Origin: Paulinella micropora
Taxonomy: Eukaryota > Cercozoa > Imbricatea > Euglyphida
Direction of reading: 5' to 3'
DNA: 64,000 nucleotides
Assembly (NCBI GenBank): GCA_009731375.1
Contig: BJOX01000065.1
Coordinates: forward strand, 883,559 to 947,558
Translations under genes and position numbers: made by a program
Shown: positions 11,570 to 24,275 of the stretch, piece by piece
Position numbering within the stretch: position 1 is the stretch's first letter
How the letters are laid out: each line of letters opens with the position of its first letter
The notes under the pieces: generated by a model
The model's database searches: none
Told to the model about the DNA's origin: nothing
The model's input: only the letters and a program-made list of their open reading frames with translations

Positions 11570-11711
11570 CTTTCTTTTTTTCGTCTTGTCTGTCTTGTCT
11601 ATCTTGTCTAAGTCTGTATTTATGTCTGCATGTCTATCTGTCTATCTCTCTCTGTTCTCTCTGTCTCTCTCTGTCTGTCTCTCTCTCTGAGCAGAGTCTC
11701 TCTCTGTCTAG

Positions 11712-11747
<36 letters not shown>

Positions 11748-12110
11748 GTGTGTGTGTATGTGTGTGTGTGAGTCTCTCTCTCTCTCACTCTCTCTCTTCT
11801 TTCTTCTCTCTTCCTCTCTTTCTCTCTCTTTCTCTCTCCTTTTGTCTCTCTCGATGTCTTGAGAGAGGTGGTCGCACAGCACAAGGTGCTGAGTATCCGC
11901 ATGTCTATCTGTCTAACTATAGATCTAGATCTATACTAGCGCCAGCTATAGATATCGATCTAGATCTATATCTGTCTAGTCTGTATGTCTGTCTGTCTGT
12001 CTGTCTCTCTGTCTGTCTGTCTTTCTCTCTTTCTCTCTCTCTATTTTTCTCTTTTGTCTCTCTCACGAGGTGGTCGCACAGCAGTGCTGAGTATCAAGTA
12101 CTGAATTTTT
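11570..12110. repeat. TC/TG simple repeats with a duplicated unique block
   Basis: Mostly TCTC, TGTC and TGTG runs. The short unique block GGTGGTCGCACAGCA..GTGCTGAGTATC appears twice (about 11868 and 12070), so the region grew by duplication. No gene. Confidence 0.75.
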
Positions 12111-12340
12111 ATTTATTTCAAGTCTCGGCCGGCCCACACCTTTTATCATTGGCATTTCAAGTGCTCAGCTACATTGATATCCACAAAAAAAAAGCTTTCC
12201 TGTTTTTTGCATGCGGATATCTTGTGGATATCCTTGAATAATCATCCTGAAAATTGTCTGCCGCGTATCCACATACCAAGTAAGATAATATCCAATACAG
12301 TATCCAGGTCATTGGATACTGGGATAGCCCCAAGACTGCC

Positions 12341-12406
12341 CCATTTCTTTTGTGACATTTGCTGGATGTGCTGATTACCATCCAGCAAATGTCACAAAAG
12401 AAATGG
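12341..12406. repeat. perfect 27-bp hairpin with 12-base loop
   Basis: 12341-12367 is the exact reverse complement of 12380-12406, around the loop GTGCTGATTACC. No coding frame supports it. A smaller 10-bp inverted repeat (CAGTATCCA/TTGGATACTG) lies just upstream near 12300. Confidence 0.9.
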
Positions 12407-12539
12407 ACATGCAACCTTGTAATGGCGTGGACTTTCAATTGACAAAGGCACATGCCAAACAAAGAAAGTGGGCATTGCAATTTTCCATAGCTCTAGCTCC
12501 TCAAGAGATTACAAGGCAGAAGTGACTTGTCAGCTTCAC

Positions 12540-13700
<1,161 letters not shown>

Positions 13701-13715
13701 AACTGCAGAACAACA

Positions 13716-15446
13716 ATGACGAGAGCGACCTGTCACCCTACGCTTCTCCTCAGCGTCTTCCTCTTCTTTGTTTTCTCTTTCACTCTGGCCGACGAGCCCG
13801 GCCGGCCCGCCCCTGACCCGGCAGGCCCTGACAGCGCGCCACCTGCTGCCACCCCTCGCCAGGAAAGTGCAGCCGCTGCCACACCCGCCAAGCGTCCGCA
13901 CCTGGTGTTTGTCATGCTGGACGACGTGGGCTGGGCAGACTTCTCCTACCACCAACAGGTCCAGACATACATACATACATACATACATACATACATACAT
14001 GAATAAGCTTATATACATAAATACACAAAAGGAGAAGTTCCTAGTTTAAGTACAAGCAGCAATTACTTCAAGCGCTTCGTTCTTAGTCAAGCAGTATTTG
14101 CATCTAGGCCTGCGTGGTGGCTCATTAGAAAGCCCTTGGCGAGATTGGCGAGAGTTTTTAAAGGAGCTGCTGAACAGCCAGTGACGATAAGCATTGGCTG
14201 AGAATTAAGCGGCGCTTGAAGTCCTTGTTCATTGTACTTAGGAAGTAGGAACCTCTTATGTACCACCTTGTAATGTGGTTGAGTGAACAGAAAAAGAACG
14301 TACCGCTACCATTGTCGCTGAGCCCCACGCATCTGTCTGTATGTCTGTGTCTGTGTATCGGTATGTGTCTGTACCTCGTCTGTCTGTCTGTCTGTCTGGT
14401 GTCTGCTGTGTGTGTGTGTGTGTGTGTGTGTGTGCATGTGTAGCCTGAGTCAGGTCAGAAGCCCTTGCCCCACACGCCCTTCATCGACCAGCTGTCAGCC
14501 AGGTTCTGTCTTACTTTCTATTCGCTCTCTTGCATGGAAATGTCTCTTCTCTCTCTTACTTGCCGATGTGTTATATTCCCTATATTACTTGGCGTTTATT
14601 CTCTACCTTGCTTGCAAAAATGTCTCTATTCTCTATCTTTCTTGAAAATGTGTCTATTCTCTATCTGACTTGTAGGGGTGTGGGGCTGGAGGTTTTACAC
14701 GGCACACGTGCACACCCACTAAACTCTATTCTCTAGCTTACTGAAAGTTGTCTCAATTCTCTGTGTGACTGCTAGGGGTGTGCGTGTGGAGGGGCAAACG
14801 TCTCTATTCTCTATCTTACTGAAAATGTGTGTACTCTTTATCTGACTAGGGGTGTGGGGCTGGAGGGTTTCTACACGGCTCACACCTGCACGCTCAATAA
14901 ACTCTATTTCCTATCTTAGTGAAATTGTCTCTATTCTGACTACTAGGGGTGTGCGTCTGGAGACTTTCTACACTGCTCACACGTGCACGCCGAGCCGCGC
15001 CGCACTCATGACCGGCCTCTACCCCTCCAGGTCACACACGCACACACACACACACACACACACCACACCAAACCTGCCCCCCTAACACACACACACACAC
15101 ACGCGCGCGCACACACACCACAAAAGAATCCAAAATATGAGACAAGGGGCAAAATGTGGTAGCTTACCTGGAAATCACCGCAAATACCGCTAAATTTTCG
15201 CTGCCTTCTTCGCCTCCCGTCGGACTGGTCATCTATATAATTTCTTTAGGGCTGGGATGACGCTTGCCATGTTCCACGGCAGCATCGCCGGCCTGCCAAC
15301 GGAGCGCCCCACGCTGCCCGAAGTAAGTATGAGTGTATGCATAATATCTATCCATGCATGTATGTACCTACATACCTACCTATCTACCTATCTACCTACC
15401 TACGTACCTACGTACCTACTTACCTACCTACCTACCTATCTATCTA

Positions 15447-15487
<41 letters not shown>

Positions 15488-15576
15488 CCTACCTACCTAC
15501 CTACCTACCTACCTACCTATCTATCTATCTATCTATCTATCTACCTACCTACCTACCTACCTACCAACCTACCAAC

Positions 15577-15651
<75 letters not shown>

Positions 15652-15920
15652 GCTGCTGCGAGACCGCGCCGGGTACCAGACGCACATGGTGGGCAAGGTA
15701 TACATTACATACATACATAAATACATACATACATACATACATACACATGCATACATACATGCATACATACATGCATACATACATACATACATACATACAT
15801 ACATACATGCATAAATACAAGCATACATAGTGGCACTTGGGCTACGCCAGTGCGACACAATCCCCCGTCGGACGCGGCTTCAGCACCTGGACCGGGTCCT
15901 TCATGTGGTATCTCTCTCTC

Positions 15921-15995
<75 letters not shown>

Positions 15996-16029
15996 ACATG
16001 AACCGGGTCCTTCATGTTGTATGACCTCT

Positions 16030-16073
<44 letters not shown>

Positions 16074-16085
16074 ATCTCTCTCCCT

Positions 16086-16123
<38 letters not shown>

Positions 16124-16196
16124 ACAGCTTGAGTTGAAGGTAGTTTAGAAGAATTCTATTCGATTCCATTTCGACACTAGATGTGAGTATATATCC

Positions 16197-16236
<40 letters not shown>

Positions 16237-17319
16237 GTCTATCTATCTATAGGGGATTAGACCCGTTCAGCAAGACCGTCTACAAGGAGCCCTGGGTATG
16301 TATGTAATGTATGTATGTATGTATGTATGTATTTATGTATTTATGTATGTATGTATGTATGTATTTATGTATGTATGTATGTATGTATGTATGTATGTAT
16401 GTGTGTATGTATGTATGTATGTATATATGTATGTTATGTATGTTATGTATGTTATGTATGTTATGTATGTTATGTATGTATGTATATATGTATGTATGTA
16501 TGTATGTACGTATGTATATATGTGTGTTATGTATGTTATGTATGTTATGTATGTTACGTATGTTACTTATGTTATGTATGTTATGTATGTATGTATGTAT
16601 GTATGTATTTATGTATTTATGTATTTATGTATGAATGTAATGTATGTAATGTATGCAATGTATGTAATGTATGTAATGTATGTAATGTATGTAATGTATG
16701 TAATGTATGTAGTATGTAATGTATGCAATGTATGTACTGTATGTACGGTATGTACTGTATCTACTGTATGTAATGTATGTAATGTATGTAATGTATGTAA
16801 TGCATGTAATGTATGTAATTTATGTAATGTATCTAATGTATGTAATGCATGTAATGTATGTAATGTATGTAATGTATGTAGTATGTAATGTATGCAATGT
16901 ATGTACTGTATGTACTGTATCTACTGTATCTACTGTATGTAATGTATCTAATGTATGTAATGTATGTAATGTATGTAATGTATGTAATGTATGTAATGTA
17001 TGTATGCATGTATGTATGTATGTATGTAGGTTCCGCTGGCTATGGACTGGACACGCGCCAAGGCCGACGGGTGTGTATGGTTGTATGTATGTATGTATGT
17101 ATGTATGTATGTATGTATGCATGCATGCATGCATGCATGCATGTATGCATGTATGTATGCATGCATGCATGCATGCATGCATGTATGTATGTATGTATGT
17201 ATGCATGCATGCATGCATGCATGTATGTATGTATGTATGTCTGTATGTATGTCTGTATATATGTATGTATATAGGTAGGTAGGTAGGTAGGTAGGTAGGT
17301 AGGTAGGTATGAATATATG

Positions 17320-17353
<34 letters not shown>

Positions 17354-17691
17354 TGTATGTATGTATGTGTGTATGTATGCATGCATGCATGCATGTGTGT
17401 GTTTGTATGTATGTAGGCAAGGCATCTCCATGGAGCATTTCTTGGACGGCAACCACACCACCTACGCCATCACACGAGAGGCGCAACGCATTCTGCGGGC
17501 GCACGTCGAAAAGCCGGGTAAAGAAGGGGTGGAGCCGCTGTTTCTGTATGTCAGCTACACGGCGGCGCACTCCCCGCTGCTGCCCGCCGCGCCGGAACAC
17601 GAACAGGTCCAGCTGGTTTGTTGTTGTTGTGGTGGTGGTGGTGATGATGATGATGATCATGATGATGATGAGTTGTTGTTGCTGTTGATGA

Positions 17692-17729
<38 letters not shown>

Positions 17730-17946
17730 GTTGTTGTTTGTTGTTGTTTGCTGTTGTCGTCGTTGTCGTTGTCATTGTCTTCGTCGTCGTCGTCGCTGTG
17801 TTTGTGCTTGCTCACCTGTCTGTGCCTTGGCCAGGTCTGCCAGCACTCGCCTCACCTGTGGCGGCGGAACTACTGCGGCCTCGTGGTGGGGCTGGACGAG
17901 GCGCTACAGAACCTGACAAACACCATCCAGGACACACTGGGGGAGG

Positions 17947-17984
<38 letters not shown>

Positions 17985-18121
17985 CCTACCTACCTACCTA
18001 CCTACCTACCTACCTACCTGCCCACCTACCTATCTAACTGTCTATCTATCTATCAGCCGAAGATGCCTCCTTGTAGGACGCATATGGCCATTTGGGCTAT
18101 GCGACGCTCCTAGATAAACAC

Positions 18122-18171
<50 letters not shown>

Positions 18172-18172
18172 G

Positions 18173-18205
<33 letters not shown>

Positions 18206-18235
18206 TTATCTATCTATCTATTTATCTGTCCTATC

Positions 18236-18268
<33 letters not shown>

Positions 18269-19637
18269 CATCCTTCTATCTATCCTATCTATCTATCTGT
18301 CTGCAGGACGTGGTGTTGGTGGTGAGTTCCGACAACGGCGGCTCCACGTGGTTCGGCGGCCTCAACCAACCGCTGCGAGGCGGTAAGACCACGCCCTTTG
18401 AGGGTGGTGTGCGCGTGCCCGCCTTCGCGGTGGACCTGTCGGCCCAGGGCCAGTGGCTGGGCAGGCAAGCGCGCCCCTACGCCCAGCTGCTGCACATGGC
18501 CGACTGGATGCCCACAATGCTGTCGTGGGCCGGCCTGCCAGCCGAGCAAATCGCGGCGTTAGACCTGGACGGGGTCGATGCCTCGGCGGGGCTGCGGGAG
18601 GATCGGCCGGTGCGGGAGGAGATGCTGCTGGACCTGCAGGTGCGCGGCGAGGGACACGCCAACGACGCATACACCTACCGCGCGGGCAAGTGGAAGTTGA
18701 TCGAGGGGAAGGTGGCAGACGGCGAACATTACCTGGAGCCCAGCGAGGACTACTTTGCCACGGAAGCGCGCAGGCACACGCTGACCACCAAGCTGCTGCA
18801 GCTCTGGATCCGCGCGGTGGAGGCGGTGTTCGGCGAGGAGGCCTGCGAGTTGATTCGCGTGGTGGCGACGCATGAGTGGTTCAAGGGTTTCGAGCAGAAC
18901 GGCACGTGGCTGTTCGACGTAGAGGCAGATCCGCAGGAGAGGCGCAACCTGGCCGCCCAAGAGCCACAGGTGGTAGCGGCCCTGCGCGCCAAAGCGCTGC
19001 TTCAGAGGCAGGCGAGGCGCGTGCCCGAGCCGTGGTGGCTGACCGTGGACATGGACGGACCTTGGCAGGACACCTTCGTGGGACCAGGCCACCCCGTAAG
19101 ATGGGATAGATATCGTAAATCGTATACATGCTACAAAGTCAATATAATATATATGTATCAACATAATATACATGTCATCCCCACAAACCATCAGCCCCCC
19201 CACCCGTCCACCTCTAAACCTAAATTTGCCACCCTGGAGAAAGAAATCTCGAACATTCGTCATGTAAAATACCAAATATACTTGCACAGATATACTTACA
19301 ATACACATATGTAGATACTAGATATGAAAACATATACTCACACAAATCCAGACAACACATGTACATATTTCACACGCATGTATGATGTGTGCGTTAGTCG
19401 GTGAAGGCGACGCAAGAGGAGTGCGACCGTGCCGGCGTGCCCCGCTGTCGCTGGCTGCACCCGTTCGTGCTGTCCGAACAGCATCGCCTGCTACAGCCTG
19501 TGCTGAGCGGTAACGATTGCGTGTGTGTGTGCGTGTGTGTGTCTGTGCTGTGTTCGATCTATCTATCTATCTATCTATCTATCTCTATCTGTCCATCCAT
19601 CCATTAATCTATCTATCTATCTATATCTATCTATCTA

Positions 19638-19676
<39 letters not shown>

Positions 19677-19835
19677 TCCTAGATGGCCTTTTTCTTCAAC
19701 GTCCTACCTCCTCTTCTTTTTTCCATAACACAGTCTACCCGTGATTCTCATCCCGGACACATGCACAGTACACAAATTACTGTTTGATGTGAAACTGCGT
19801 TCCTTTGCAAGGACTACATTCCTTTGCGACATCTC

Positions 19836-19893
<58 letters not shown>

Positions 19894-20158
19894 GTATCTA
19901 TCTATCTTCCTACCTTCCTACCTGCTGCGAAGACACCCAGCGGTCATTGCTAGCCCAACAAAAAGCACACAACACGTCGTGTGGCTCTTGCCTTGTCATG
20001 CTGTGGCTCTTCTCATGTCATGTCTTGTCATGTGTGCTGCCTCATGGCCAGGCTACGACTTAGAAGCAAGAACGCGTAAGAAAGCTGTCTGGCGGTTGGC
20101 TGCGTTGCTGCTGGTTCCCCTGCTGTTGGTCTGGCGGCTCTGCTGCAGCCGCCGCTGA
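13716..20158 (+). CDS. arylsulfatase (ARSB/I/J-like), 13 exons, C-terminal membrane anchor
   Basis: Exons 13716-13958, 14444-14502, 14947-15030, 15250-15322, 15653-15697, 15831-15907, 16253-16295, 17030-17070, 17417-17606, 17835-17945, 18307-19095, 19398-19509 and 20052-20158 sum to 1974 bases: 657 residues and TGA. Every junction keeps phase. A signal peptide (residues 1-25) precedes the sulfatase core: metal-binding LDDVGWAD, the formylglycine site CTPSR in exon 3, [13 protein letters not shown] spanning exons 5-6, PLFLYV..AHSP in exon 9, SSDNGG in exon 11. It would hydrolyse sulfate esters in the secretory pathway or at the cell surface; the order of motifs is that of the animal arylsulfatase B group. 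The last exon adds a hydrophobic segment followed by Arg/Cys residues, a type I anchor unusual for this family. Most introns are microsatellites. Confidence 0.9.
14671..14946 (+). repeat. tandem decoy copies of the exon 3 acceptor region inside sulfatase intron 2
   Basis: The acceptor and first bases of exon 3 (TAGGGGTGTG..CTGGAG..) occur three more times upstream, at about 14672, 14772 and 14846. Each is preceded by a CTATTCTCTATCTGACT-like stretch. The third copy even keeps TTCTACAC and CACACCTGCACG, resembling the catalytic CTPSR-coding region. Confidence 0.8.
15354..15652 (+). repeat. (TACC/TATC)n intron array ending at a splice acceptor
   Basis: Sulfatase intron 4 (15323-15652) is almost entirely TACC and TATC units; the final CTATCTAG is the 3' splice site of exon 5. 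Confidence 0.9.
16296..17029 (+). repeat. (GTAT/GTAATGTAT)n intron array serving as both splice sites
   Basis: Intron 7 of the sulfatase starts GTATGTATGT and ends ATGTATGTAG with only TATG/TAATG-type units between. The donor consensus GTATGT is the repeat unit itself. Confidence 0.9.
17071..17416 (+). repeat. (TATG/CATG/TAGG)n intron array
   Basis: Intron 8 consists of TATG, CATG and TAGG units and ends GTATGTAG at exon 9. Confidence 0.9.
17946..18306 (+). repeat. (TATC)n intron array with a short unique insert
   Basis: Intron 10 begins GTATCTATC. It holds two TATC blocks around a unique 60-base stretch (18055-18115) and ends CTGTCTGCAG. Confidence 0.9.
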
Positions 20159-20560
20159 CAGCTCTGCCGACTGCCACAAGACCACCACCAAGAACATCTG
20201 ACAGATGTTCGCAGCTGGTGAAGATAAAAATTAATGCCAGAAAACAATTAAACATTAACATGTATGTATACCAGACCTTCGTGACAATCCCGCCAGGCTT
20301 CTGTGCAAGCCTAGGGAAAGTACTAATCCATGGGGTACTCATGAACGGGACAGAGTGCTACAAAGATGAGTCCACTGTATGTGGAGTATTTATTACCCTA
20401 GATTTTACACCTGCGTTATTAATACATATGTACTCAGTACTGTCCTGAATTTTACTTGCCTCAACATTAATTCCGACCTCATTGTGCAGTGACATGCCTC
20501 GGACATCTGGCCCACTGTGGCGCCTTTATCCATGCTTGTGATTGCTTCTCTTCCCTGTCC
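20159..20560. other. 3' flank of the sulfatase gene
   Basis: No convincing gene. A 9-bp inverted repeat (GAACATCTG / CAGATGTTC, 20193-20212) lies just after the stop codon and could form a 3'-UTR stem. Confidence 0.4.
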
Positions 20561-20575
20561 CTTCTATCTATCTAC

Positions 20576-20608
<33 letters not shown>

Positions 20609-20682
20609 CGTCCATCCATCCATCCATCCATCCATCCATTCATCCATCCATCCATCCATCCATCCATCTATCTATCTATCTA

Positions 20683-20787
<105 letters not shown>

Positions 20788-21173
20788 CGAAATAGCGACG
20801 GGAAGCACAATCCTGTTCCCTCAGGGTGCCCTTTCTCGCTTGTTGAGCCCGGAATAAAACCCACAGTGCTCTGTCGGTTTATGCTAGATTGTCGACAGTT
20901 TCGAAACTCCATCTGCTTACTGGGTCCTCTGTAATGGAGGTGGAAGCTCGTTCTGCAAGGGGCGCTTATGGAACGAGCCCTGGCCCCGCCTGGTACTAGG
21001 GAGGTTTGAGCTCTCGCTGAGACATGCTCTCGACAGAGCTCTTCTGGTATCGCCTGTATTAGTCCCTTCCGTGCAAACATCACGGCTTAGCTGGGCATCG
21101 GGTTAATACTTTGCCCACAGACTTCCTTGGTTGACGAAATCAGAACTCCTTTTTTCTGACATTAGTCGATATC

Positions 21174-21219
<46 letters not shown>

Positions 21220-21246
21220 CATCCATATCCATCCATCCATCCATCC

Positions 21247-21279
<33 letters not shown>

Positions 21280-21853
21280 GCTCCTTTTTTCTGACATTAG
21301 TCGATATCTCATCAGTTGATCTCACTTACTCCACGGAGTGAACCAAGGCCACTTGAGGTGTCACTGACCCTCCCTTGGGCTTGGTTTTTTGAAATGGGTG
21401 CCATCTGTCGACAGACAGAGAATTAGGGGATGGTGTGGGTGTGCTGGGCCCGTGGTGGGGTGCCTTATGTGTGCCTAGCCATACGCCTATAAGTCACATG
21501 CCGAAATAGCGACGGGAAGCACAATCCTGTTCCCTCAGGGTGCCCTTTCTCGCTTGTTGAGCCCGGAATAAAACCCACAGTGCTCTGTCGGTTTATACTA
21601 GACTGTCGAACAGTCTCGAAACTCCATCTGCTTACTGGGTCCTCTGTAATGGAGGTGGGAGCTCGTTCTGCAAGGGGCGCTTATGGAACGAGCCCTGGCC
21701 CCGCCTGGTACTAGGGAGATTTGGTATCGCCTGTATCAGTCCCTTCCGTGCAAACATCACGGCTTAGCTGGGCATCGGGTTAATACTTTACCCACAGACT
21801 TCCTTGGTTGACGAAATCAGAAGCTCCTTTTTTCTGACATTAGTCGATATCTC
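20788..21853. repeat. about 370-bp direct repeat, two copies, each followed by TATC arrays
   Basis: Copy A, 20788-21174, and copy B, 21502-21853, start CGAAATAGCGACGGGAAGC and end CTGACATTAGTCGATATCTC. Copy B lacks about 25 bases present in A. The terminal block CTTTTTTCTGACATTAGTCG also appears alone at about 21285. Non-coding; probably a dispersed element that spread with its microsatellite tail. Confidence 0.8.
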
Positions 21854-22204
21854 ATCTATCTATCTATCCCTTCTTTTGTCTTCAACTCTCGTCCTTCTGT
21901 TCCCTCTCGGCTTTTGCCATTTTTTTCAACTTCTTTTCTATTGCCTTCTTTTTCACCCTCTCTCCTTGAATCCTTCTGTTTAACCTCTGCTTTTCCCGCT
22001 CTTATTTTTCTTCTTTTTATTCTCCGTCTTAGGTCTTATTTCCTTTCTCTTCCTTCCGAGTCCTTCTGTTCTCTCTTTCTTTCTCTATGCACTCCTGTCT
22101 TTGTACCATGGTACCCTTACGACTCTCAGTTCTTCTTTGCCCTTCTCAGTTCTTCCGTTTCCCTTGTTTCTCTTCCCTCTTTTGATTTTCCTCTTGTTTT
22201 TCTT

Positions 22205-22584
22205 TTTACACAAGCACTGTTTTAATAGAATACTTGCCACTCGTAGAGCTGAATGGGAAGCAGAAGAGATAAAATAAAAGAGGTATCAAGTGATACAAAA
22301 AGAGAAAACATGAAGCGTAAAAAAAAAAATTAAAAAAATTATTATTAAAAAAAAAAAAAAAGAAGTCACAGTTTAAGGTCACGGTCATGCAGAGACCCGA
22401 TGCTTCTTTTTTTAATTATGTTTTTTTCTTTTCTTTTTACGCTTCATTTTTTACGCAAACACTGTTTTAATTTGTTTTCCGCTTTCAACTTGTATCTCTT
22501 TGATACCACTTCGATTCTATCTCTTTTGCTTCCCACTCAGGCTCTAGAGTGGCAAGTATTTTATTAAAACAGTGTTTGTGTAAA
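22205..22584. mobile_element. foldback (MITE-like) element with long inverted arms
   Basis: TTTACACAAGCACTG at the left is mirrored by CAGTGTTTGTGTAAA at the right. Imperfect complementarity extends inward about 120 bases, through ACTTGCCAC, GGGAAGC and GGTATCAA blocks, to an A/T-rich centre. No transposase frame exists, so it would be non-autonomous. A related arm occurs at about 2205-2250. Confidence 0.65.
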
Positions 22585-22745
22585 CCATGTTTATTAACAT
22601 TAATACTGATTTATCCGCAAATTAATTATGCCGTAGCCTGAGGTCTAAAGTCACGGTTGAAAGGGGCACTGTTCAAGTTCTAATCTTGGCAGTGACGTCG
22701 TCACTGTGACTGTCACTGTGCATGAGGTTAAAAAACTGCGTCCTG

Positions 22746-22783
<38 letters not shown>

Positions 22784-22795
22784 CCNNNNNNNNNN

Positions 22796-22880
22796 CCACA
22801 TTTGTGGATCAGGATCCACAAATGTCACCTGGATCGGCGGTATTTTATTGTATGTGTTTCTCCAGCCACATTTGTGGATT
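22796..22880. repeat. 13-bp hairpin next to a poly-T/N join
   Basis: 22798-22810 and 22813-22825 (ACATTTGTGGATC and its complement) form a stem with a 2-base loop. The same half-site CCACATTTGTGGAT recurs at about 22865. A 38-base T run and a 10-N join precede it. No gene is seen from 22585 to 23247. Confidence 0.7.
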
Positions 22881-23247
22881 TTGATCATGATACAATAGCA
22901 GCGGTACTAATGAATCAAAGTATTAATATTATCATAAGTTGAAATTAGTCTAGTTGGAGCTATTGTAACTGTGTCAAAAAACCGTTCTTCAACTTAATAA
23001 TTTATTAATAGTATAAAACCTTCACAATCAGGCTTCAAGTGGTGGCAGTGCCTGTTACAAAATTTACGAAAAAAAAGTTGTTGATGTCTGTGAATTCAGT
23101 TGCATATTTCAGTCCGCGGCACTTCCAGCCTTCAACTTTCAAAGCTATGACATACTGGTTTTCACATATTAATATCATCGGCGCTTTCTTGATTTATCAA
23201 TGGCAGGGTGCAGTGTTGGGTAATAGGTTGCTAACTAATATCTCTAT

Positions 23248-23489
23248 TGTAGGCATCACCCCCCGGATAGCAGGTAAAAAATACCTTTTCCTGGTGACAG
23301 GTGCACCAGCTTGTTCAAGTTTTCAGTATTATTTGTCCGGATTGGACCTGATGCCATTTTATTCCTGGTCTGTTGCCGTTTTCCTTTTTGGCTTCACTGA
23401 GCTAATACAACGAGACATCATTCTCATTCTTGAGGACTGTGTTTGGTTGTATTACCGACTTTTTACGAGCTATCGTTGGGGGCATTACA
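23248..23489 (+). repeat. 5' LTR of gypsy copy 1
   Basis: 242 bases, TGTAGGCATCACC..GGGGGCATTACA. The next bases, TTTGGAGTCCACATCAC, are where a tRNA primer-binding site is expected; I cannot assign the tRNA. A 786-base leader without a clear gene runs to the gag start. Confidence 0.9.
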
Positions 23490-24275
23490 TTTGGAGTCCA
23501 CATCACTAGGGTGATTTCTTTCTGCTTTGCCACACAGGCAACAGAGTGAATTTTCACTGACCTGTCTCACACGGGGACGTCAGACGAAAACAAATACTCC
23601 AACACAGCTCCCGCATAACTCTTTCACAAAACAAATAATTTAATTGGTCTCAAGCAGGTGTCTCGTACCCTCTAGCCCAATCAGTATCTATGTGCTCACA
23701 AGGAGACATCAGATACAAACTCTCTGTCGTTCTTGCTGTTCTCACACAGAGACCAAGAAGAAGGAGGTGGACAGAAGAGTGAAGGAACACACACAAAACA
23801 CAAACAAGCATAGGGACAGGAGCACAACACTCTACCCTTCTAGTTTGTGCATTTATCTGCATTATCTCACACATACGTCAGAGTATTTTTGCAAATCTCT
23901 GATCGTTTTCTAAAGGTAGGTCTGAGAACCTATCCGACCGACTGTCGACTTCTCAAGGAGAGCTTTTCTAGCTTCTCTATTACTATCTGTGTGTAGGTCC
24001 AAGTGCCTCATACTAGATACAATATAGAAAAGAAGGAGGAGAAAGTAATCTGAGTAAGGAGAACAAGAAATCGGAGAAAGTCTCAAAGACTATTTTTCTC
24101 AAACAAAAACAAACATACAAACAGTGTTTCATAGAGGACAGGGAATCTTATCCTACCCTCTCTATTAGTTTCTCTCTTCACTAGTCAATCGACTGAAGGA
24201 GGAACAGAACACAAACGAACAAAAACCAAACATAGGAGCTGACACTGTCCTCCTGTTGATCACTACTACGACATC

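Noticed and set aside
15940-16250. An additional sulfatase exon between exons 6 and 7
   Set aside because: Joining 15907 directly to 16253 keeps the frame and completes a Trp codon, so no extra exon is needed.
16298-17660. Met-Tyr-Val-Cys and His-Thr-Tyr-Ile repeat proteins of about 200 residues
   Set aside because: Translations of TATG/CATG arrays that lie in sulfatase introns 7 and 8.
23039-23509. 156-codon hydrophobic frame that looks like a membrane protein
   Set aside because: Most of it is the 5' LTR of the gypsy element; the same peptide appears from the 3' LTR.
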